DNA of 64,000 nucleotides from Bradyrhizobium nivariense. GTDB lineage: Bacteria > Pseudomonadota > Alphaproteobacteria > Rhizobiales > Xanthobacteraceae. The stretch covers positions 124,001-188,000 of the forward strand of contig NZ_JARVWW010000005.1 of the NCBI RefSeq assembly GCF_029846715.1, in the 5' to 3' direction. Positions 42,479 through 50,006 of the stretch are shown here, one piece after another. The first letter of the stretch is position 1. Each line of letters begins with the position of its first letter. The notes beneath the pieces are model-generated. The model was not told the origin of the DNA, ran no database searches, and saw only the letters and a list, made by a program, of their open reading frames with translations. The translations under genes and the position numbers were made by a program.

Positions 42479-43792
42479 CTACCCCATCGCCGCCTGCCAG
42501 CGCGTATCGCGCAAGGATGGGCGGCGGTGCAGGCGGGCATCGAGCAGGGCGCGGGCGCGGGGCAGCTCGCCACTGCGCATCAGGGCGACGATAAAGGTGT
42601 CCTCGATCAACTCGCGCTGGGCGTGGCTGCCGCCGATGCGCACGACCTCGCCGAGAACCGGCGCGAGCATTTGCGCGGATGCCGCGTAATCCTCGTCCGC
42701 AAAGGCTGCCAGCGCGCGGCAGACCGCCGGCACCACGGGACCGGCCGGCAGCTTGCCGTCGGCGAGCCGCTGCTCGATCACGGCAAGACGCGTGGCGAGC
42801 GCCTCGCGATTGTGCGTCGCTGCCGCGAACAGCGCCATGTGGACGTCGGCGAAGGGCAGGCTCGATTTCGGAAACAGCTTTTGCGCGGTGGCATCGCCTT
42901 CGACCCAGAGCTCTCTCGGCACGGCGTGGCCGTAAGCCGACAGGCGCCAGAGCAGTGAGGCGCCGTCGGTGACGACGTTCAGCGGCGGCGCCTGTGTGGC
43001 CTTTGGCTGCAGCACGTCGGCATAGATCGTAAACGCCCGCGCGGCATCGCCATGCTCCAGCGCGCCGAGCGCCTGATGCCAGCGGATGTGGCCGTGCAAA
43101 ATTCCGGCGCGGTCGTAAGAGGGGATCCAGTCGTCGACGAGCCGGTCTGCTGCGTCGATCGAACCGTCCTCGAACATCGCATGCAGCACGGCGTGCGCGG
43201 CATGGGCATTCCGACGGCGCAGGTCGAAGCCGCGCTCGGTGACGCCGCGGCCGCGACTGACGTCGCCGTTCTCGGTCATCGCCCAGCCGTACATGGTGAG
43301 GAACCACCAATCCTCACCATAGTGATGCGCGACGCGCTCGCACAGCTCGTGCCGCGCGCGGTCATGATCGGCCATGCCGGAGAAGGCGAACAGGCCGAAC
43401 GCGCCGAGCGGCAGCGACAGCACCAATGCATCGCGCGGCCAAATGTCGATGTGCTTGAGCGTTGCGACGAGTGCTTCGGGCAGGCGTCCCTCGATCGCGA
43501 GCGCCAGCGCTTCGACATGTGAGCGCTCGCGCTCCGTGCCGCGGGTTGCGACGCGCTGGCGCGCGAGCGCCGCTTGCTTTCGCGCAAGATCGCCCTGCTG
43601 ATAGAACGCGTGCAGCCGCCCCCGCGCAATATGAGCCAGCGCAAAATCGGGATCGGCCGCAACCGCGCGCTCCAGCGCCTCCGCCGCGCCGGTCCAGCCC
43701 GCGAGCATGAGGTCCACGCCGTCGCGATAATCGTTTGCCGCTTCATGTGAGGTGGTGGAGAGCGGCAGGCCGTAGCGGTCGTGAAGCGCCAT
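42479..43792 (-). CDS. TPR-repeat protein
   Basis: 437 residues, all-helical tetratricopeptide-like protein: DGVDLMLAGWTGAAEALERA, VAADPDFALAHIARGRLHAF and later AIEGRLPEALVATLKHIDI. It matches the bacterial/eukaryotic TPR protein 38-like family of about 430-470 residues. No signal peptide, so cytoplasmic. It lies 15 bases upstream of the aldo/keto reductase stop codon, on the same strand and downstream in transcription order of that gene's neighbour unit; partners unknown. Confidence 0.82.
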   Translation of the reverse strand: MALHDRYGLPLSTTSHEAANDYRDGVDLMLAGWTGAAEALERAVAADPDFALAHIARGRLHAFYQQGDLARKQAALARQRVATRGTERERSHVEALALAIEGRLPEALVATLKHIDIWPRDALVLSLPLGAFGLFAFSGMADHDRARHELCERVAHHYGEDWWFLTMYGWAMTENGDVSRGRGVTERGFDLRRRNAHAAHAVLHAMFEDGSIDAADRLVDDWIPSYDRAGILHGHIRWHQALGALEHGDAARAFTIYADVLQPKATQAPPLNVVTDGASLLWRLSAYGHAVPRELWVEGDATAQKLFPKSSLPFADVHMALFAAATHNREALATRLAVIEQRLADGKLPAGPVVPAVCRALAAFADEDYAASAQMLAPVLGEVVRIGGSHAQRELIEDTFIVALMRSGELPRARALLDARLHRRPSLRDTRWQAAMG

Positions 43793-43807
43793 CGTCGTCT
43801 CCGCGAT

Positions 43808-44830
43808 TCAAGCCGTCCGCGCGCGACGTCCTTCGATCGGATAGGCCGGGTCGTTGTAGCCCGGCGTCGAGGGATGACCCGGCACGACCAGTCTGTCGAT
43901 CAGCGCCTCGTCCTCCGCAGTGAAACGGTAGTCGAGCGCGCCGATGTAACCGTCCCATTGCTCCTCGGTGCGCGGGCCGGCGACGATCGAGGAGACGAAG
44001 GCGGAGTTCAGCACCCAGGCGACCGCGAACTGGCCGGCGGTGATGCCCTTTTTCTCGGCGTGGGCCTTGATCTCCTGCGCGAGCTGAAGCGATTCCGGCC
44101 GCCACTCCGTCTGCATCATGCGGGTGTCGTTGCGGCCCGCGCGCGTCTCCTTGTCCGGCGCTGCGTCGGGCTTGTACTTGCCGGTGAGGACGCCGCGCGC
44201 CAAGGGGCTGTAGGGCACGATGCCAAGGCCGTAATAGGAGCAGGCCGGAAAATGCTCGACTTCGGGCATGCGGTTCATGGCGTTGTAATAGGGCTGGCTT
44301 ACCGCAGGCCGATCGATCCCGAGCCGGTCGCAGATGTTGCAGATTTCGGCGACGCGCCAGGCGCGGTAGTTCGAGACGCCGAAATAGCGCACCTTGCCCG
44401 CGCGGATCAGGTCACCCATCGCGCGCACCGTCTCCTCCAGCGGCGTCGCGTGGTCTTCCTTGTGCAGATAGTAGATGTCGATGTGATCGGTGCCGAGCCG
44501 CTTCAGGCTCTCATCCGCCGCCTGCAACACCCAGCGCCGCGACAGGCCGACGCGATTGGGATCGTCACCCACATCATTGTTCATGGGGTTCGCAAGTTTC
44601 GTGGCGAGCACCCAGGCGTGACGGTCGTTGCCGATCGCGCGTCCCACGACCTCTTCGGATGCACCCTTCGAATAGGCGTCCGCGGTGTCGATGAAATTGA
44701 TCCCGGCCTCGTGCGCCTTCGCGATGATGCGCTTTGAGGCGGCTTCATCGGTCGGCCCGCCGAACATCATGGTGCCCAAACAGATCGGCGACACTTTCAG
44801 GCCGCTGCGGCCGAGTTGGCGATATTGCAT
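43808..44830 (-). CDS. Aldo/keto reductase
   Basis: 340 residues from ATG 44830 (MQYRQLGRSGLKVSPICLGT). TIM-barrel AKR with the catalytic tetrad visible: Asp and Tyr in FIDTADAYSKG, Lys in VLATKLANPM and His in IYYLHKEDHATP; NADPH-binding SSIVAGPRTEEQW is at the C-terminus. Resembles the YajO/Tas-type AKR group. The TPR gene begins 15 bases after its stop, so they are likely one operon. Upstream codons to 44983 lie in an intergenic repeat and are not used. Confidence 0.93.
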   Translation of the reverse strand: MQYRQLGRSGLKVSPICLGTMMFGGPTDEAASKRIIAKAHEAGINFIDTADAYSKGASEEVVGRAIGNDRHAWVLATKLANPMNNDVGDDPNRVGLSRRWVLQAADESLKRLGTDHIDIYYLHKEDHATPLEETVRAMGDLIRAGKVRYFGVSNYRAWRVAEICNICDRLGIDRPAVSQPYYNAMNRMPEVEHFPACSYYGLGIVPYSPLARGVLTGKYKPDAAPDKETRAGRNDTRMMQTEWRPESLQLAQEIKAHAEKKGITAGQFAVAWVLNSAFVSSIVAGPRTEEQWDGYIGALDYRFTAEDEALIDRLVVPGHPSTPGYNDPAYPIEGRRARTA

Positions 44831-44875
44831 GGGCTGTCCTCTGCTTGCTGAGCGACCAGCATATCCAGCTAACTC

Positions 44876-44956
44876 CGTCATTGCGAGCGCAGCAAAGCAA
44901 TCCAGCGATGCGTCCGCGGCGGCAGTCTGGATTACTTCGCTGCGCTCGCAATGACG
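44876..44956. repeat. Palindromic repeat (CGTCATTGCGAGCG type)
   Basis: CGTCATTGCGAGCGCAGCAA at the left pairs with TTCGCTGCGCTCGCAATGACG at the right, with inner AATCCAG/CTGGATT. A widely dispersed form in rhizobia. Confidence 0.85.
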
Positions 44957-44988
44957 CGGTGGAGGGACGCTTGTGCACCACACTCGGT

Positions 44989-45151
44989 GTCATCGCCCGC
45001 GAAGGCGGGCGATCCAGTACGCCGAGACGGTCGTGATTGAGCGGAGAAGCCGCAGCGTACTGGATTCCCCGCCTGCCGCCTTCGCTAAAGCTTCGGCGCC
45101 CCTGAACCTGAACCCCGGCGAAGCCTTGGCGTAGCCGGGTCGCGGGGAATG
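44989..45151. repeat. Palindromic repeat (GTCATCGCCCGCGAAGGCGGG type)
   Basis: GTGTCATCGCCCGCGAAGGC opens, with GATCCAGTACGC/GCGTACTGGATTC as inner arms, and GCGGGGAATGACA closes. An unmatched piece (CGCTAAAGCTTCGGCGCCCC onward) interrupts the right arm. The AKR-side copy resembles the elements at 47615-47712. Confidence 0.75.
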
Positions 45152-45170
45152 ACAACGTTGGGTGTGGAGC

Positions 45171-45596
45171 CTACGCCGGCCCCTTCAAAATCTTGAACAC
45201 GCCATTTGCCATCACCACGCAGCGGTCGTCCACGCTGACCTCGGTGCTCATGAAGACGAGGCTGCGCGTCGAGCGCACCACGCGCGGGCGGGAGATCAGG
45301 ATGTCGCCGATCTGGCCGGCCTCGACGAAATGGGTGTCGAGCTGCACCGTCGCCATGAACTCCTTGCCGGAGACGTAGCGGGCGGTCATGCCGCAAGTGC
45401 GGTCTGCGAACGTCATCATCACGCCGCCCTGGACCATGCCGCGGCGGTTGTGGTGCTTGTCCTCGGTCGCGAGTGCGAATTCGTAATGGCCGTCGACCTT
45501 GCGCTCCCACAATGGGCCGATCAGGTGCATGAAGCCCGTGGTCTCCAGGATGGTCCAGCCGTCTGCTTTCAGCCTTGCGGCCGTCTTGTTGGTCAT
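45171..45596 (-). CDS. PaaI-type hotdog thioesterase
   Basis: 141 residues from ATG 45596 (AGGAA 9 bases upstream; ATG 45605 is too close to it). Hotdog fold with GFMHLIGPLWERKVDGHYEF, the active-site loop KHHNRRGMVQGGVMMTFADR and VDDRCVVMANGVFKIL. Hydrolyses acyl- or aryl-acyl-CoA thioesters; substrate not determinable. Divergent from the Nudix gene. Confidence 0.88.
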   Translation of the reverse strand: MTNKTAARLKADGWTILETTGFMHLIGPLWERKVDGHYEFALATEDKHHNRRGMVQGGVMMTFADRTCGMTARYVSGKEFMATVQLDTHFVEAGQIGDILISRPRVVRSTRSLVFMSTEVSVDDRCVVMANGVFKILKGPA

Positions 45597-45665
45597 GTCG
45601 TCCATTTCCTGCGCGGGTCTTGCGATCTCATTTCATCGGGGCCGGACGTGGTGTAGGCAAGCATC

Positions 45666-46292
45666 ATGAGACCGTTCAACGATGCCACACGGCGGAATAT
45701 CGCCGCCGCCTGCGCGGCCTTCACGCGACTGCCGGAGGATGAAGCGCCGGCGGCGTTGAAGCGTGCCGCGGTGGCAGTTGCGCTGACCGTGGCCAGCGAG
45801 AGCGATGACACGGCGTTGCTGCTCACGCTGCGCGCATCGCATCTGCGCGCTCATCGCGGCCAATGGGCCTTGCCCGGCGGACGCTGCGATGCCGGCGAGA
45901 CGCCGGTCGAGGCGGCGCTGCGCGAACTCGACGAGGAGCTTGGCCTCCGCCTCACCCGCGCAGAGGTGCTCGGCACGCTCGACGATTATCCGACCCGCTC
46001 CGGCTATCTGATCACGCCGGTCGTGGTCTGGGCCGCCGATAGTGCCGCGATCAAACCAAACCCGGACGAGGTCGCCTCCGTCCATCGCATTGCGCTTGCA
46101 ACGGTCGAGCGCACTGAGGCCTTCGATTTCGTCGCGATCCCCGAGAGCACGCGCCGTGTGATCCGCTTCCGTCATCAGTCGAGCTTGATCCACGCACCGA
46201 CGGCGGCGCTGATCTACCAGTTCCGCGAAGTGCTGGCAGGACGCCACACCCGCGTCACCGAGCTGGAACAGCCGGTGTTCGCCTGGAAGTGA
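45666..46292 (+). CDS. Nudix hydrolase, CoA pyrophosphatase type
   Basis: 208 residues. Complete Nudix box GGRCDAGETPVEAALRELDE followed by ELGL, preceded by RAHRGQWALPGG, the arrangement of CoA/acetyl-CoA pyrophosphatases (NudL-like, with the UPF0035-type LRASHLRAHRGQ). Divalent metal enzyme. ATG 45666 lies 69 bases from the divergent thioesterase start. Confidence 0.92.
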   Translation: MRPFNDATRRNIAAACAAFTRLPEDEAPAALKRAAVAVALTVASESDDTALLLTLRASHLRAHRGQWALPGGRCDAGETPVEAALRELDEELGLRLTRAEVLGTLDDYPTRSGYLITPVVVWAADSAAIKPNPDEVASVHRIALATVERTEAFDFVAIPESTRRVIRFRHQSSLIHAPTAALIYQFREVLAGRHTRVTELEQPVFAWK

Positions 46293-46363
46293 TGCAAGGG
46301 GCGAAAAAAGAGGTAAACGGCGCGTTAACGTGACGGTTACCGGATGCCTGCTAAAAGGGCAGC

Positions 46364-47581
46364 ATGCATCGATCGATTCGAAATGCCGTGAGACTGGTTC
46401 CACTCGCGTTCGTCCTGCTCGCGCCCGCCGCGCGCGCTGGCGAATCCGACGCGCTGCCGCCGGCCGTCAGCAATGCCAAAGCCCAGCTGTTGTCGCAGTT
46501 CTTTGCGCAGAGCGCGGGGGCGTCGCCGGCCGTGCTCGAATATCGCCGCAAGCTCGGGGAATATCAGGCCGCGCGCGCGGCGTTCGACGAGGAGGCCGGC
46601 GCCTATTGGAGCCAGATCTCCGAGAAACGTCGGGGCCGCAACGCCAAGCGGCGCAGCGGACAGCAGGTCACGCTAGAGGACTACGTGCTGGAGCATCCGC
46701 CGCTCTATAACGGGCCGAAGCGGCCGGTGAATCCGGAGCCGGAGGAAACCCCGGACCGTCCGACTAAAAAGCCGATCCCCGTGGTCGCCGATCTGCTGCG
46801 CGCGGCGCAGGAATTCTACCAGTTCACGCCGCAGCGGCCGTCCAGCGAGGTCGAGTTCAAGCGCGTCTATGCACGCTACGCGCTGGCCTCGGGGCTGACG
46901 CGCGAGCAGGCGGTGCGGGTCTACGCGTTCGAAACCGGCGGCACTGGCAGCTACGACGTGCAGGCGGGAATCGAGCATGGCGGCAAACGCGCGATCTCGA
47001 CCGCGATGGGCTACAATCAACTGTTGACCACCAACAGCGTCGAGCTTCTCGCCGAGCAAGGCCATGAATTCATCCGCGCGCTCTCTGACAAGGTGGCGCG
47101 GACCGCGGGACCGGCGCGCCAGTCGCTCGAGCTCAAGCTCTCTGTTCTGAAGAAAATGGTGGCGCATGCCAAGTCGGTGCCCGACACCTGGTCGGAGCAC
47201 GAGAAGATCGGCAACACCGCGCAGGGCTGGGCCATGCATGCGATGGTGCTCGACGTCGATGTCGGCCCGATGCTGCAGACCCACAAGCTTCTGACGTCCG
47301 TGCTGTTCGCGCGCGCCAAGGGGTATAGCCGTCCGCTCACGGCCGCCGAGCTCGAGATGATGAACCTCACCGGCGACGGCACCGGCCTCGACATGGTGAC
47401 GATGCCGCAGGCGATGCGCGAGCAGGTGCCGACCTCGAACTTTTTCCAGCGCGGCGGCTACGAGCGCAACCCGGTCGCGATCCGCCACAACACGGTGGCC
47501 AAGCTGCTGGCGGTGACGGATACGCGGATGGACAGCAATAGCAACAATGCCGGCGCGCGGGAGCTGGCGGGGGCGTTTTAG
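46364..47581 (+). CDS. Exported protein with a lysozyme/transglycosylase-like core
   Basis: 405 residues. Signal peptide RLVPLAFVLLAPAARAGES. A coiled helical part with EYRRKLGEYQAARAAF and a basic Pro-rich linker (KRPVNPEPEETPDRPTKK) is followed by a region at about 160-300 that reads like a lysozyme-fold domain: RYALASGLTREQAVRVYAFE, TGGTGSYDVQAG and AISTAMGYNQLLTTNSVELL, with a candidate catalytic Glu in YAFETGG. It is not a standard Slt family match by eye, so peptidoglycan cleavage is an inference. Confidence 0.7.
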   Translation: MHRSIRNAVRLVPLAFVLLAPAARAGESDALPPAVSNAKAQLLSQFFAQSAGASPAVLEYRRKLGEYQAARAAFDEEAGAYWSQISEKRRGRNAKRRSGQQVTLEDYVLEHPPLYNGPKRPVNPEPEETPDRPTKKPIPVVADLLRAAQEFYQFTPQRPSSEVEFKRVYARYALASGLTREQAVRVYAFETGGTGSYDVQAGIEHGGKRAISTAMGYNQLLTTNSVELLAEQGHEFIRALSDKVARTAGPARQSLELKLSVLKKMVAHAKSVPDTWSEHEKIGNTAQGWAMHAMVLDVDVGPMLQTHKLLTSVLFARAKGYSRPLTAAELEMMNLTGDGTGLDMVTMPQAMREQVPTSNFFQRGGYERNPVAIRHNTVAKLLAVTDTRMDSNSNNAGARELAGAF

Positions 47582-47602
47582 ACGTTCGCCCTGCCAACAT
47601 CT

Positions 47603-47712
47603 TCCGCTGGATGCCCCGGCTTGACCGGGGCATCCAGTACGCTGCGGCCTCTCGATTCAAGCACGCCGTCTCTGGAATACTGGATCGTCCGCCTGCGCGG
47701 ACGATGACACCG
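47603..47712. repeat. Two adjacent hairpins downstream of the lysozyme-like gene
   Basis: CTGGATGCCCCGG CTTGA CCGGGGCATCCAG (13-bp perfect stem) followed by ACTGGATCGTCCGC CTGC GCGGACGATGAC. They belong to the dispersed palindrome families of this genome and may also end transcription between the two convergent genes. Confidence 0.75.
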
Positions 47713-47750
47713 AGTGCGCCGCGGCGCGGTCGCCCAGCTGACCGCCGTCC

Positions 47751-48053
47751 CTACTGATCCGACCCGAACTTGAACTTGCCGTCGCCTTCCAGGTACGGGC
47801 CGCTGCGCATGTAGAGCTGGCCGTTGTGGCCGATGAAGAACAGCGTGCCCTTCGGCACCTTCTTGGCGCCCTTCAGAAGTTCGCCGGCATTGCTGGTGCC
47901 CATCTTGTAGGAAAAGGTCTTGCCGTCCTTGTCATAGGCGTAGCCGGTGTCGGGCTTGAGCTCCCACGGTGTGGCTGCGGTCTGCGCCAATGCAGGGGCC
48001 GCGAACGCGCCCAGCAGCGTTACAAGTGCAAATGTCTTCGCTGAAAATGCCAT
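47751..48053 (-). CDS. Small secreted hypothetical protein (100 residues)
   Basis: ATG 48053 has GGGGAGG 8 bases upstream. Signal peptide MAFSAKTFALVTLLGAFAAP, cleaved after ALAQ. The mature part (ELKPDTGYAYDKDGKTFSYK, then KKVPKGTLFFIGHNGQLYMR) is beta-rich, without cysteines. No family recognised; the pattern recalls small periplasmic proteins common in Bradyrhizobium. Confidence 0.72.
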   Translation of the reverse strand: MAFSAKTFALVTLLGAFAAPALAQTAATPWELKPDTGYAYDKDGKTFSYKMGTSNAGELLKGAKKVPKGTLFFIGHNGQLYMRSGPYLEGDGKFKFGSDQ

Positions 48054-48247
48054 CGTGCCATCCTCCCCGCTATTGGGGCGCCCGCTTGAACAAATCACGA
48101 ACGGTGCCTCCAGGTCAATTTGCGAAAGCGCCGCAGCGCATCACGTCTTGCCCAGCAGTTTGTGATTTTCCCTTCGTCCCCGCGCGACTATGTTCCGCTT
48201 TCCGTCTAGAACGCAATTCGACAAAAATATGGGTGGGGATGATTCGG

Positions 48248-48727
48248 ATGAGCCATGTCATTAAAGTCTGCGGGACAGCCGCGCTGCTGCTGACGGCGCT
48301 GGCGCCGGCCGCCCGGGCCGATGATTACCAGCTCAGCCACAACCAGCGGATCTCATGCAGCCGCGGCCTGGCCCCGGGCAAGCTGAACACGGCGACCTGC
48401 AAGTCCTACACCTACCTCTTCAATACCAAGACCTCGGAATATTTCCGCTGCCAGGTCTCGCTGGCGCTGACCCGCGACAACAAGGAAGTCATCAACGTCC
48501 AGACCGACGGCGGCTGCACCAAGAAGCCGCGCATCTTCGAGACCGACGGCCATTACGATTTCGACGCCACCGAGACCGAGCCGCCGAACACCAATTCGTT
48601 CTTCGGCCCCGGCGGTTACTCGGTCTGGGCCGCCGACGTCAGCGCGCAGAAGGTGCGCGGCTGCATCATCATCTCCTCGGGCCTCGGCTCCGACATCTCC
48701 AAGTGCCTGGACATGACCTTCCAGTGA
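48248..48727 (+). CDS. Secreted cysteine-containing hypothetical protein
   Basis: 159 residues from ATG 48248 (ATG 48239 possible). Signal peptide VIKVCGTAALLLTALAPAAR, cleaved near ADDY. Mature chain has six Cys (RISCSRGLAPGK, ATCKSYTYLF, FRCQVSLALT, GGCTKKPRIF, RGCIIISSG, SKCLDMTF), enough for three disulfides, in a beta-rich fold. I do not recognise a family. Its stop is the first TGA of a short tandem repeat. Confidence 0.72.
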   Translation: MSHVIKVCGTAALLLTALAPAARADDYQLSHNQRISCSRGLAPGKLNTATCKSYTYLFNTKTSEYFRCQVSLALTRDNKEVINVQTDGGCTKKPRIFETDGHYDFDATETEPPNTNSFFGPGGYSVWAADVSAQKVRGCIIISSGLGSDISKCLDMTFQ

Positions 48728-48757
48728 GGGCTTGCCAGTGAGGGCTTGCCAGTGAGG
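48725..48757 (+). repeat. 14-base tandem repeat over a stop codon
   Basis: Unit TGAGGGCTTGCCAG occurs twice and starts a third time (TGAGGG). The first TGA is the stop of the preceding gene, so slippage here would not alter the protein. Confidence 0.8.
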
Positions 48758-48919
48758 GTGCTGTCCAGACTTGGCTGCGCCACCTCGCCGCACCTTCCGG
48801 GTTCCCCAAAAATCGAGCCAGGACAGCCATTTACCGCGGTCCTGTTTTGACTTTTGGATGGGTTGACCCGGTCGCCTCATCCGGCCAATTTCCCGGCCGG
48901 TCTGGGGAGTAGAAAAATC

Positions 48920-49867
48920 ATGAAACGGACGATTTTCGGCGTGGCCGCGGCTCTTGCCCTGGCGGCGCCGGCACCTTGCGCGCAGGCGCAATCCTTCATC
49001 AACGTGCTGACCGGCGGCACCTCCGGCGTCTACTATCCGCTCGGGGTCGCGATCGGGAAGATCTACGGCGACAAGATTCCGAACGTGAAGACGCAGGTGC
49101 AAGCCACCAAGGCGTCGGTCGAGAACCTGATCCTGCTGCAGCAGGGCCGCGGCGAGCTGGCGTTCACGCTGGGTGACTCGCTCAAGGCCGCCTGGGACGG
49201 CGAGGAGGAGGCGGGCTTCAAGACCAAGCTCGACAAGCTCAGGACCATCGGCGCGATCTATCCGAACTACATCCAGATCGTCGCGACCGCCGAGAGCGGC
49301 ATCAAGACGCTGGCAGACCTCAAGGGCAAGAGCCTGTCGGTCGGCGCGCCGAAATCGGGCACGGAGCTCAATTCGCGCGCGATCCTGGCGGCGGCCGGCA
49401 TGAGCTACAAGGACCTCGGCAAGGTGGAATACCTGCCGTTCGCCGAATCTGTCGACCTCATGAAGAACCGCCAGCTCGGCGCGACGCTGCAATCGGCCGG
49501 GCTCGGCGTGGCCTCGCTGAAGGATCTCTCGACTTCGAGCCCGATCACGGTGGTGTCGGTGCCGAAGGAGACCGTCGACAAGATCGGCCTGCCCTTCATC
49601 GCGGCGACCATTCCCGCCAACACCTATACCGGGCAGGACAAGGACGTGCCGACCGCGGCCGTGGTCAACTATCTCGTCACCAGCTCGGCGGTGTCGGATG
49701 ACCTCGCCTACCAGATGACAAAACTGGTCTACGACTCGCTGCCCGAGCTCGCCAACGCGCATGCGGCGGGCAAGGAGATCAAGCTCGAGACGGCGGCCAA
49801 TGGCAGCCCGGTTCCGCTGCATCCCGGCGCGATCCGCTATTACAAGGAAAAAGGGCTGATCAAGTAG
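48920..49867 (+). CDS. TAXI-family TRAP transporter substrate-binding protein
   Basis: 315 residues. Signal peptide MKRTIFGVAAALALAAPAPC, cleaved near QAQS; the mature protein begins INVLTGGTSGVYYPLGVAIG, the TAXI signature start. VQATKASVENLILLQQGRGE, LSVGAPKSGTELNSRAILAA and LHPGAIRYYKEKGL are further family blocks. Periplasmic; passes a substrate (glutamate- or dicarboxylate-like in studied members) to the fused permease encoded next. GGGGAG lies 10 bases before ATG 48920. Confidence 0.95.
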   Translation: MKRTIFGVAAALALAAPAPCAQAQSFINVLTGGTSGVYYPLGVAIGKIYGDKIPNVKTQVQATKASVENLILLQQGRGELAFTLGDSLKAAWDGEEEAGFKTKLDKLRTIGAIYPNYIQIVATAESGIKTLADLKGKSLSVGAPKSGTELNSRAILAAAGMSYKDLGKVEYLPFAESVDLMKNRQLGATLQSAGLGVASLKDLSTSSPITVVSVPKETVDKIGLPFIAATIPANTYTGQDKDVPTAAVVNYLVTSSAVSDDLAYQMTKLVYDSLPELANAHAAGKEIKLETAANGSPVPLHPGAIRYYKEKGLIK

Positions 49868-50006
49868 GATCGGCTCTCTCCACATCGTCATGCCCGGGCA
49901 AAAGCGCGAAGCGCGTCTTCGCACAGAAGCGCGTCCCGGGCGTGACGTTTCAGGATGCGGCGCGAATGCTGCAGGAACGCCCTGTCAGGGGCGCGGGGAC
50001 TTATCG

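Larger units (their letters stand above)
44831..45170. other. Intergenic region made of two palindromic repeats
   Basis: No gene. Contains the inverted repeats at 44876-44956 and 44989-45151; the rest is short linkers. The AKR promoter must lie in the proximal part. Confidence 0.65.

Noticed and set aside
42282..43310. Upstream extension of the secreted protein gene at 41688-42281
   Set aside because: The added part overlaps the TPR gene on the same strand in another frame, while the signal peptide at 42281 gives a natural start.
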